DNA from: Aegilops tauschii subsp. strangulata
Lineage: Eukaryota; Streptophyta; Magnoliopsida; Poales; Poaceae
Reading direction: 5' to 3'
Assembly (NCBI RefSeq): GCF_002575655.3
Contig: NC_053040.3
Span: forward strand, 153,079,148-153,143,147
DNA: 64,000 nt
Below are positions 54,905 to 64,000 of this stretch, in pieces. Position 1 is the first letter of the stretch; each line of letters opens with the position of its first letter. The notes under the pieces were generated by a model. That model was given only the letters and a program-made list of their open reading frames with translations, was not told the origin of the DNA and did not search any database. Both the position numbers and the translations under genes were made by a program.

Positions 54905-57900
54905 TGTGACACCCCAAAATTTTGACCTTGTTTTATTTATTAAATTTTTTTGCCAGGAAATAAAACTTTTCCGTTTATCAAGATTTACCATTTTGTTATT
55001 GTGGATTTTTTTTACTTCAAGTGGAAAACTTTCAATAGGTATTGTTGGACTTGAATACTCTCTTTAATAAAACAATTCTTTATCAGTGGATTTAAATTTG
55101 CAAGATTTGTTTTCTCAGAGCTTTATCCTTTTAAAATGATTTCTTTTGAATTTGGAGCCTGTTTTGCACTACAACCATTTGACAAATGCATTTAAAATTT
55201 CCACCAAAATTTGGGGATGTCATGTGATGTTTCCACATCACTTTTATGCAAAAATACCTTTCGGCCATTGGAGATTTTGAGCTCTACACCAACTTTTCCA
55301 ATCTGGTCCAGTGGGCACTTTTGCACTACAACCCATTTAAATATTGTTCTAAAAATTCTTCCAAGTGTTTGGGGATGTCAGGGGATGCATATAATGCAAC
55401 TTCATGCTAAAGCCCTGTGATGTTCTTTGAAATATTTAAGTGAATCATCTTCATTTCTATTCTGGTCCAGTTTGGTGATTTGTACTGCAACCCCATTTTA
55501 TTTTGCTCTAGTACCTTTGAGCTTTTTCCTACCTATAGTCCTCCCTACCAAACCCTTAAGTCCAGGAGATTGGACCCATTGGCATATTGTTGGTGCATGC
55601 AATGATAGCCTTTAGTTTCTGCCCAAAGCTGGTTTTCTCAAAATCTTGCACTATCAACTTTCTGTTTTTGCCAAACCAACCTTACCACCTTCTTTAGCTC
55701 CCAAAGAGACTAGGATCTGGAGAGTTTGGCCACCCCAAGAATTGCCTAGATGCCCATGGCATTCTGTCGAACACCCTGTGTGCAGGAACAGTTTTGGCAT
55801 GTCTCCTAGCTTGCATTGTGGACTTGAGCCACTGACCCATCCAGCATGTCCACTAACCTCCCAGATGTCCCTAGCCCTGGCCTGCTAACTGCCCGCATCA
55901 CCCAAGCACTCTAGAGCGTGCTGGCATTTCGTCGAACACCTGCTGTGCGTGCTCCGGGCGCGCCCAGAGCGCATGTTTTGCACGCGCGCGCACTGAGTCG
56001 CCGCGCCGCACTGCCACCCTCGACGCGTCCCTTCACTGGACCCAGCTCGCCTGCAGAGCCGCGCCGCGCACTCGCCCTCTCACCAGTACGCTCCAAGCCG
56101 CACTGGCGCCCTACAGCGCCGCCGCCAGAGCTCCCTTGGCAGCACGCCGGCGTCGGCAGCGGGCTCTGCCGTGGACGGTGCCGCCCAAGCCACCCGCGCA
56201 CGCCAGCTGCCCCAGGGAACAGCCCGTGCTTATCCTCATGCTCGTCGGCACGCGTTCGTCGCCGCCACGACGCCCTACAGCTACAGCAACGGCGACCCGT
56301 CGTCGATCTTATCCACTGCCGTGGAGCCAGCCCCGTCATGCTATAAAAGGAGGCCCCGTGCTCCTCCGAGCACTCAGGCAACCCCAGTCCACCCCCGTAG
56401 TGCTCCCGCAGCCAGCAATCGTCGGGGAAAGTCCTTTCTTCCTCGTCTCCGGCCAGCTCGGTCGCCGCCGCAATCCAGTGCCATTCGTCGCAACCGGAGC
56501 CTCCCCCCGCCCAACCAACGCCATCAATAGTTTCCCCTGGTCCTTGCGGAGCTGCCCAGCATCTCAACCTCGATCGGAGATCACCGGAGCCCAAAGCGCA
56601 CTTTGCTCCCGAACCCCCGTCCGCCACGGAGCTCGCCGCCGGTGACCTCCTCCATCCCCACCTACCTAGCACCCACCAAGAGGACCGCCTCGGTCTGGCC
56701 GACCCATCCCTGCCCTCAGATGCCCTCGAGGAGCCGCCGTTCGTCGCCGGCGATCGCTGGAGCCCCGCGCCGTTCGGGCAGAGAGAAGGGAGGGAGAGGG
56801 AGAACGGTCAAACCTGACCAGTGGACCCCTTGGACCCACTGTCAGTGACCCGCGCGGCCGTTCTCTCTGTTTAAGTGAGAGCGCAAAGGCCCGGAGTACG
56901 TCACCTCTGCTTTGAAAGCGTATTTTCCCCGAAGCGTTTTCCTTTTTCTGTTTTTATTAAAACAGAGATTTGACCAGACTTTGACCAGCTATAACTTTTA
57001 AAATAAAACTCCAAATGAGTTGATTCTTTTTCCTACCTCTCTCAAATTTCATCTTGTTCATTTTAAGATTTATTTCAAAAATATTTGAGACAAGTTTTTG
57101 TACTGTGTTTGAAATATGTGTTGTTTGGATATTTCTCAAAATAGGATTTTTGGAGAAAAGGGAAAGCTTCCAAAAAGTGCATCCTTTGCATACTCTCGAA
57201 GGCAAGCATTTCTGAACTCTGGAATAATATTCCGTGGTGGTGTTCTGATGCGATTACAACACCAGTTGGCTTGGAGTATGCGTTATCTCTATGTAGCGAT
57301 AAAGTCTCGTACATGAGTGCACTTTGGAGTTGTTTTGTGGTCAGCAATGGATACGCTAGTGTTTTAGATCATCCTCGTGAGCTCCTCATGCATACCAGAA
57401 GGTAGCCGGGAAAGTCGTGGTCTTGGGTAGACACGAGCTTGTCCCTAGTCCCTCGTCGAGACGAGTATGTCCGGTATGGCATGGTGAGGCTTGATGAGTG
57501 GTGATTTATTCCACTAATGGTAATATTGTTGGAGGATACTTGGACCACCTGAGTCGGTCGTAAGTCGAGTCTTGGTCAGTAGCTTCCCTATTTGTTGGTA
57601 CCACCACTTGTCCCTGTCGTAGACGGGGCATGGTTCAGTAAGTTGTCAACCCCTTGCCAAAGCACACACCGTACAGAGAGGCCATAGTGGAAGATACCGG
57701 AGGCCTCCGGTAGGCATGCCACTTGGTCCGGGGGCATGGGTGTTTTCCGGTTGGGACCGAGAGGGGGGGCACCCCCTTAGAGCGCGCGAATAGAAATTTG
57801 ATCCCATGCTACGTCGAGGTTGTAGCCTCCCCACTTAGAGTTTTGCTTGGCAGGTGTCGTGGGTGATTCCAGACACCGGTGAGTTAAGCTGGTGTGTGCA

Positions 57901-59183
57901 GGTCAGGCGTGTTTTCAATTAAAAGGCCATAGACGGAATTAGTCCCGGTGGACTAAATAAATCCGTTACTCGTGGGAAAATAGTACTCCCTCTGCAGAGG
58001 ATACATCTTGTTGGATAGCCATGTTCATAGGTAAGGACCACAGTCTAAATCGAGTCTAGTAACGGTATTCGGATGGAGAACGATTTAACTAGAAGCTTAG
58101 TAACGGTTTTCGGATGGAGACACGGTTAACTGGATCATAGTAACGGTATTCGGATGGAGAACGAATTAGCTAGAGCTCAGTGACGGTCTTCAGATGGAGA
58201 AACGGCTAGACTAGATTTTCATTTATGACCTGTGACATCTGAAGATCATGTTGTATGTTTGTTGTTATTATTACGGACTAACCTTTTACATTATGTATTG
58301 TATTGAGTATCCCTGGGATGGTTCTACCTCCTGGATATCCACGGTGATTATTCTTTTATAAGCCCTTTCTGTGGTGTCGCTCAGACGCCCGACTGCGGCA
58401 TGCGTGTGGTTTATTTATTCTTTTATAAGCCCTTTATGTGATGTCGCTCAGACGTCCGACTGTGGCACGCACTGTCTTTCTTTTTCTGTTATAAGCCCTT
58501 TACGTGGTGTCGCCCCGACGCCCGACTGAGGCATTAATATTCTTGCATCTTCCTCTCGAGGAGTCATTCAGACCCTCGTTTGGCACCGGCATCATTATTC
58601 TTGCAGTTTCCTCTCGAGGAGTCATTCAGACCCTCGCTCAGTGCATTTCTTTTACTTCCGTATTGCACGTCCATATTTTTTTTCTGCACGCGTGCATCCC
58701 GTATCTCTGTTTACTTCATGGCAGACTCATCGTTATAAATGTTTCGGAGTATGATTATCGCCTGTCATATTATTCCCGTGTTCTAAATGTTTGCGAGTAC
58801 ATTCAAACGTACTCACTGGCTTGTCCCTGGCTATTGTCTTGGCCAGATTTTCGCGCATGGAGATAAGCATCGCGGTGACAGCCTCGGAACCTACGTGTTG
58901 ACGATAGCATCCTGGCGAAGATAGGAGTTATCCTGGTCAGCTGTTCTTGTGGGAAATGGAGTCCCATAGACGCAGATATATCCAACCGCTTCCGCCCTCA
59001 ACCATTAGAAACCAAATGTGGTACTCATAGGCCACAATGGTCTTGTACTACATATTTTTTTGTACATTGCTTGGAATCCTTGTATCAAGTTGGTGCCTCA
59101 TCAGCTAACAGTAATCCTGGGGCTGGTGAGCACAAAGGCCGTTTTTTCGGGGAAATTATCATCCCAAAAATCCGGTCGTGACA
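54905..59183 (+). repeat. 3' LTR of the LARD-like element
   Basis: It pairs with 47,275-51,551. It has the TATA copy at 56,342-56,348 and the same internal repeat arrays. One extra C near 56,507 shortens the long Pro/Ala frame seen in the 5' LTR, supporting the view that this frame is not coding. Confidence 0.93.
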
Positions 59184-60196
59184 CTTGGTGAACTTGTCGA
59201 TGGCGACGTAGAGGTAGCGGTAGCCCCCGGGCGCTTGAGGGAACGGTCCCAAGATGTCCAGCCCCCAGACCGCGAACGGCCACGAGAGCAGGATAGTCTG
59301 GAGGCCCTGGGCAGGTTGGTGGATTTGCCTAGCATGGAACTGGCAGGCTTCACAAGACCTCACTAGCTCGGTTGCATTGTTGAGTGCTGTGGGCCAGTAG
59401 AATCCGCTGCGGAACACCTTGCCCACCAAGGTGCGTGATGATGAGTGATGCCCACAGTCCCCACCATGTATGTCGGTTAACATCTCGCGCCCCTGCTCCC
59501 TGGATATGCATCACAAGGAAACATCATTTGGTCGTTTTCAGTATAGCTCACCGTCCTGAATGCAGTAGGCTATGGACTGCCGGGCACGCGCTCTGCGTCG
59601 TCCTCCTTCTTCGGCAAGGTTCCTCGCAACAGGTACACCTTGAACTCCTCGGTCCAGCACCCCTCCTGAGGTTTGAGCGCGAGGAGCAATCGTTCTCCTG
59701 AGGTCGGACCGCAGGCGAGGGCTCCCGAGGTTGGTGGTGGTGGGGAGCTCCTCCTGAGGCGGTGCTGGCTCCGCAGCCGTGGGGCTGCCGAAGGCTTGAA
59801 GAGTCGCTTCTCAAAGACGCCGGGCTCCTGCGGCTGGCGTCTGGACGCTCTCTTGGCGATATCGTCAGCTTCCTTGTTCGTGCCGAGAGGGACGTGCTGC
59901 AGCTCCAGGCCCAAGAATTGCTTCTCCATTTTGCGTACCTCTGCCAGGTATGCCTCCATATGCTCATCCTTCGGTTCATACACTTTGTTGGAGAAGTTGA
60001 CGAGGAGCTGGGAGTCACCCTTGATGGTGAGCCGCTTCACACCTATGGCGGCCGTGGCCTTGAGGCCGGCAATCAAACCTTCCTACTCCACGATGTTGTT
60101 GGAGACCTTCTCGCCGCGTTGGAAGCAGAGCTGCACGGCGTCGTAGAGCTTGTCGTGGGTGGGTGAGATGAGCACGACTCCAGCCCCCGCGCCCTG
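59184..60196 (-). pseudogene. Gypsy RNase H and integrase N-terminal half
   Basis: From right to left: an RNase H-like part (59,570-60,180 with LTIKGDSQLLVN and LGTNKEADDIAKRA), then the integrase zinc finger (HGGDCGHH ... CEACQFHARQ) and the first catalytic Asp (WGLDILGPF). An in-frame TAG at 60,083-60,085 and frame changes near 59,560 show decay. The right edge is cut by the CACTA element, and the left edge is the insertion point of the LARD-like element. Confidence 0.8.
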
Positions 60197-60639
60197 CACT
60201 ACAAAAAAAGACACTTCCGTGATGATACGTGTTTGTCACAGTAGGTCACGTTTTCTGTCATGCATGTACATCCATGACGATTTTATGACAGAATCAAGAT
60301 AGTCATACCTGTGCTGTCGTAGAAGTGTTCCATGACATTACCAAAATTATCATCACGGAAGTGTCCACTTCCATGACGATAAATCACGCGTCATGGAAGT
60401 GCTTTCGTCAAGGGTGACCGACACGTGGCATCCACCATAACGGGTCGCCGTTAAGCTATCGGGGTCCGGTTTTGGATCTGATAACCCGCTAACAGCCCGG
60501 ACCAATGAGGATTTTCCACCTGTAAAATTCCCATTGGCCGGAGGAAACACGTGTTGGCTCACCGTTGGGACAGATGTCATCCATTCATTGGACAGGAGGC
60601 GCCTATGATACATCGACACGTGGCACGGCCCAACAGAGG

Positions 60640-61400
60640 CCCATTCCGGTGAAAAGGCCGGCCCATTTGACTTGGTCAAAAGGTAACGGGCCGGCCCACG
60701 GAAAGCCTGTTAACGGCCTGTTCGTATATAGCCCATTTACGGCCCGCTAATTCATGGTCTGTTACGACCTATCGGAATTAAGCCCAGTAGCTTCACCTGG
60801 GCCGTCCAATATGATTCCAGCCCGTTGTAACTTCCGGCCCATGTATGGCCCATGATGTCTTTCGGCCCATACGAGGCCATTTGTAACTCTTGGCCCATTA
60901 ATGGCCCGTGGTGAATCTGGCCCGCAATGAACAGTGTACCCCTTTATACCCATTAACGGCCCATTATTCCATTGGGCCGTTTCCAACCCCTGTTATCTTT
61001 CGGCCTTATCTGGGCCCATTTATTCTTGGGCTCATTTCCAGCATTCGGTTACTTACGGCCCGTTATTGGCCTTTTCTGCTTGTGGGCCAAATTCAGCCCG
61101 CGGTTACAATCGGCCCGTTAATCCGTTGGGCTGTTTTCATAGCGTCATCAAATACAGCCGATTAACGACGGCCTGTTATTGTCGGCCCATGAACGGATGA
61201 TTCCAAATCTAGCCCGTTTACGGCCCATAATGCGGTCTGTTATTGGCCCATGTTTGGCCTATCGATCATACGACACGTAGAAGGCCCATTGATGCTATGA
61301 CCCGTAGAAGGACCATTGTTTCTATGGCCCTTAGAAGGCCCATTGTTTCTATGGCCCGTAGGAGGCCCATGGTAACTACAGTAAATATGTAGCCCATAGT
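60640..61400. repeat. GGCCCAT/GGCCCGTTA subterminal repeat array
   Basis: More than 25 copies of GGCCCAT, GGCCCGTTA or ACGGCCC occur on both strands at 15-35-bp spacing. The region reads as short AT-rich linkers between copies. Confidence 0.8.
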
Positions 61401-61700
61401 TATTGTGGCCTAGTTTTAAAAAATAGGTTATTGCGGCCACTAGCAAACTGCGGAAAAAGAACTGCACTGGCTACAAGCAAACAAATAAACAAGACAACAA
61501 GGAAATAAATAAGCAAGCAACTTATGCTATGCTATCACGGCTATTACACATATTACATCCACTGGGCATCAAAGTTCGCCACCAGTGCAAATATAGGGAA
61601 CAAAGCAGCATATCATATACACTGGTTGTCAAAGTTGGCGACCAGTGCAAATAAACGCCGCAGCAAAACAAGTCCAGAACTGAAACCACTTAAGAAGAGC

Positions 61701-62138
61701 TCAAGAAACAATATCCTGGGTACCCATAATGCTGGCAAGATGCTTAGCAAGCTTATTAACTTTCTCTTGTTTGGCGCTTAAATCCTCCAACACTTGCTGT
61801 TGCACCAGAAAGTATGCATCTGAATTCTGCAGGGACTTCCTCAGTCCTTCGGCTTCCTGTCGCATAACATCTGATCGATGTCTTTCAACTTGAAGTTGAG
61901 ACTCAAGAAGCCGAACTGATTCAGGCAACGAGTTCGAAGAGCTGGTGCCAGCAGTAGTAGCTAGTAACTCGAACACTACATCAAGACAAGACTTTGGGGT
62001 TGTCTCAGTGTCTCCAATATAGTTTTTATCAGCATTCGTGGAGACCAATAGGGATGTCTCACTATCTTGAACCTTATCTGCATTACTTCCTTTACCATTG
62101 CATAATGAGGTACTCTTCTCCAATATTTTATCCGCGTT
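61701..62138 (-). CDS. CACTA-encoded protein, probable terminal exon
   Basis: An open segment starts after a TTTTAG acceptor (62,139-62,140 on the complement) and ends at TGA (61,701-61,703). It encodes an acidic Ser/Thr-rich part and then a coiled coil (SQLQVERHRSDVMRQEAEGL, VQQQVLEDLSAKQEKVNKL). This matches the C-terminal layout I recall for plant En/Spm-type transposase-associated proteins. The exon upstream, near 62,504-62,530, would bring an in-frame TAA at its end if spliced in phase 0, so the gene may be dead. Confidence 0.55.
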   Translation of the reverse strand, partial: NADKILEKSTSLCNGKGSNADKVQDSETSLLVSTNADKNYIGDTETTPKSCLDVVFELLATTAGTSSSNSLPESVRLLESQLQVERHRSDVMRQEAEGLRKSLQNSDAYFLVQQQVLEDLSAKQEKVNKLAKHLASIMGTQDIVS

Positions 62139-62614
62139 CTAAAAGAGAAACAAACAAACACATCACAAGTTTACAATGTAGTATATGAAACTCATTTTGG
62201 TAAATCAGTTCAGTAGTAAGGTGGACAGGATAACAGCATGAAACAAACATATATCTATGTAGTGTGGTCACTGTATGGTCTATATCATTCTAGTTTATGT
62301 TGCCAAATCAAGATAGATACAGTTCGAATCATATCTATTTAAGACAAAGCAGCATAGACAGAATAGAAGTGTGGGAAACTACACAACAATAACAACACTT
62401 GTAATGTGCATGGCATGAGGACATAACTGTTTATTCAATTGAAGCTGAAATCAACATAAGTTACAACAACAAACACGTCAAAGAAACAGGTTTAAAACAT
62501 ACCTGTTACGCCATTGGAGTTTCAATTGCATCCTTCAAATTTGAAATTAGTTGGTATGAGTAAATACAGTGATGCAAGAGCAAAGTAGTATGAACCATAG
62601 CTATGGAACCTGAC

Positions 62615-62977
62615 CTGAGAACAATTCTTCTTTTGCTTTAAGCGTTGACTTGGGGTTTGGAGTGGTGGTCCTCGTGCTTTAGGCACTGCAGTTGCCTTAC
62701 TAACTGCTTGTGTTCGGGTGCTCTGTGGTGGAGACGGTGATGTGTCAACTGGAACTGGGTTACTATCTGCTGGGGTTGGGGTTAGAAGGGGTGTAGCTGG
62801 TTCTCTGTCCAACTGGGTAGGGGTACAATCTGCATGAGTCTGGGTTATGTGTGGTGGGGCTGGTTCTTGGGCAAGTACAACCGTGGTTCTATCTGCATCG
62901 ACATGTAGCACGATCTTTTCTGAAGACCGTGTTTTTACTCCCACAGATACTGCCATCACCCCCTCCAATTGAAATGG
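62615..62977 (-). CDS. CACTA-encoded protein, Pro/Thr-rich exon
   Basis: A 363-nt open segment lies between a TTTATCAG acceptor (62,978 on the complement) and a CAG|GTCAGG donor. It starts PFQLEGVMAVSVGVKTRSSE and continues with repeats of PTQLDREPATPLLTPTPAD type. Its first part is a paralogue of the exon at 63,617-63,788, so the gene has undergone exon duplication. Low-complexity, probably disordered. Confidence 0.5.
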
Positions 62978-63079
62978 CTGATAAACAAGAAAAGTAATTG
63001 AATGTACAGACATTGTAAGATAGACAAGTGTAATGGATAGTAGGGAAGAAAACAGGGCATGAAATAATTCACATTTATG

Positions 63080-63560
63080 TTGTCTAACCAAACAGAATAG
63101 CAGGACATAATTTCACATATATGATGGCTAATTAAACAGGATAGCATGACACAATTTCACATGTATGATGGCTAACTAAACATGATAGAATGACATACTT
63201 CAAAATATGATGACTATGTAAACAGGATGACATGATATAACTATATGATGTGTCTATTAAAGTGGTTGGCATGCCGTAAATCACAAACATGCCGTCGATG
63301 GAAACATGATGGCATGATATAATTCACGGATAGAATGACATAATTCAAAATATGATGATTATGTAAATAGGATGAGATGATATAACTATATTATGTCTTT
63401 AGAAAATGGGTTGGCATGCCATAATTCAGATACATGCTGTCTATGTAAACATCTTGGCATGATATAGTTCAAATATATGATTTATATACTAAGCAAGTGA
63501 CAAGAGGGCAATCGCATATATGATGTGTCAACTAAGGAGATGGCATTCAATATTGTGTAT
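63080..63560. repeat. AT-rich tandem repeats in the CACTA intron
   Basis: Degenerate units of about 50-55 bp are built from ATAATTCACATATATGATG, an AACAGGATGGCATGA phrase and short AT spacers. They sit in the intron between the duplicated exons. The array resumes at 63,850. Confidence 0.7.
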
Positions 63561-63616
63561 ATGATGTAAAAACTAAGCATTGCAATACAACATATGCATG
63601 ATATGAGTAATATAAC

Positions 63617-63788
63617 CCTGCCAAGTTTGAGCATACACCTCAAGGGGATAATAGGACTGGTGATCTGCCTCTGAATCATCCTCTGAAGAGCTATCTGTAA
63701 CCAACAAGATATCTGCTTCAGCCGGTAGCATTGGCTGCTCTGAAGACCTTGTTTTCTCTCCAGATTTCTCCATCACCAATTCAAATGG
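63617..63788 (-). CDS. CACTA-encoded protein, duplicated exon copy
   Basis: An open segment after a GCGTCAG acceptor starts PFELVMEKSGEKTRSSEQ and then becomes acidic (TDSSSEDDSEADHQS). It aligns with the start of the exon at 62,615-62,977. The donor is uncertain. Confidence 0.45.
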
Positions 63789-63849
63789 CTGACGCACAGG
63801 AAGAGCAGTTGAATATACAAACATTGTCGACAAATGCAACGAGAAATAC

Positions 63850-64000
63850 AAAAAAGGATGACATGATATAATTCACATATATGACGCTTGGCTAAACAAC
63901 ATGGCATTGCATAATTCACATATATAATGCCTTGCAACAAGATAGCATTGCATAATTCACATATATAATGTCTTGCAACAAGATGGCATCGCATAATTCA
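63850..64000. repeat. Tandem repeats at the window end
   Basis: Three copies of about 47-50 bp carrying GCATAATTCACATATATAAT and CTTGCAACAAGATGGCAT, more alike than the copies at 63,080-63,560. The array continues past the window. Confidence 0.75.

Larger units (their letters stand above)
47275..59183 (+). mobile_element. Complete LARD-like LTR retrotransposon with 4.28-kb LTRs and three internal mini-genes
   Basis: LTRs of 4,277 bp (47,275-51,551) and 4,279 bp (54,905-59,183) flank a 3,353-bp interior. The 5-bp duplication CTTGG is intact (47,270-47,274; 59,184-59,188). TTGGTATCAGAGCC (51,555-51,568) is an initiator-Met-type primer-binding site and AAGGGGGGTAGTGT (54,891-54,904) a polypurine tract. 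The TGTGACACCCC start and the CTCGAGGACGAG phrase before the tract resemble Del/Tekay chromoviruses, so an autonomous chromovirus may have mobilised it (inference). There is no gag, protease, RT or integrase. By eye the LTRs differ at roughly 50-60 sites, i.e. near 98.7% identity, so the insertion is recent. Confidence 0.93.
36430..60196 (-). mobile_element. Ty3-gypsy retrotransposon carrying an antisense B3-like gene; three insertions
   Basis: On the minus strand it comprises RNase H and integrase (60,196-59,184, then 47,274-46,373), a spacer, an antisense B3-like gene (plus strand), a purine tract (GGGCCCGGAGGCTAC ending at 37,386), and the 3' LTR 37,385-36,430. It is interrupted by a WHAM-type element in the B3-like gene, by the 11.9-kb long-LTR element in integrase, and by a CACTA element in RNase H. 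Each insertion leaves the host frame readable across the duplicated target. The 5' half lies beyond the window. Confidence 0.85.
60197..64000. mobile_element. CACTA DNA transposon (Jorge-like), left end and part of the interior
   Basis: The terminus CACTACAAAAAAAGACAC starts at 60,197 after CTG, the possible 3-bp duplication. Inside it come GTCATGCATGTACATCCATG-type imperfect repeats and, at 60,640-61,400, a dense array of GGCCCATT/GGCCCGTT phrases. These subterminal repeats are characteristic of Triticeae CACTA elements. Minus-strand exon-like segments of the second ORF type follow from 61,701. The transposase proper and the other terminus lie beyond the window. The Jorge name is from memory. 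Confidence 0.85.

Noticed and set aside
62522..63091. Reading the whole 189-aa frame as one protein
   Set aside because: A TTTATCAG acceptor and CAG|GTCAGG donor delimit a shorter exon; the ends read as intron-like Phe/Tyr/Leu-rich sequence.

Overview
The window looks like Triticeae (wheat, Aegilops or barley type) nuclear DNA. I see one intact host gene, with ten exons, GT-AG introns and the plant TCP11 (T-complex 11) family signature, in a landscape dominated by nested transposable elements. These include Angela-type Copia LTRs, Ty3-gypsy elements with antisense genes, CACTA elements, LINEs, a hAT element and Stowaway and Tourist MITEs. No rRNA, tRNA, CRISPR array or bacterial operon is visible.

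Layout. 1-5.5 kb: low-copy-looking DNA with two diverged copies of a TATA/leader/donor-like block and several copies of downstream segments, but no recognisable protein. 5.48-5.92 kb: a TTA-flanked MITE. 6.1-11.912 kb: the repeat-rich end of a CACTA element whose terminus abuts gypsy integrase codons. 11.913-18.855 kb: the 3' part of a gypsy element (integrase end, an antisense gene of the putative gypsy-type transposon family, 3' LTR); its LTR carries an internally deleted Angela with TSD GTCTG. 18.87-22.34 kb: an antisense LINE interrupted by an 862-bp hAT element with TSD TCCTTAAG. 22.711-30.287 kb: the TCP11-family gene (1,089 aa predicted), with a second LINE in intron 1 and a Stowaway hairpin in intron 3. 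30.94-31.60 kb: a Tourist-type MITE holding two Stowaways.

31.63-64 kb is one insertion nest: a Copia element (minus) is broken by a gypsy LTR fragment, which is broken by a second gypsy element (minus, from 36,430). That gypsy is hit three times: by a complete 6,992-bp gypsy-type element (37,797-44,788, TSD CTCGC), by a complete 11,909-bp element with 4.28-kb LTRs (47,275-59,183, TSD CTTGG), and by a CACTA element from 60,197 that runs off the window.

Most unusual content. The 11.9-kb element has the shape of a LARD (large retrotransposon derivative) and chromovirus-like ends, but no gag or pol. Its 3.35-kb interior holds three compact genes, each behind its own TATA box: two tandem paralogous ORFs (264 and 210 aa) sharing a domain of about 120 residues, and a convergent antisense 53-aa single-pass membrane miniprotein. 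Both gypsy elements also carry an antisense, TATA-preceded gene between pol and the 3' LTR: one of the putative gypsy-type transposon family (13,197-16,017), the other an AT-hook plus B3-like protein (37,730-45,565, broken). Antisense genes with their own promoters just upstream of the 3' LTR are therefore a shared feature of three otherwise different retroelements here.
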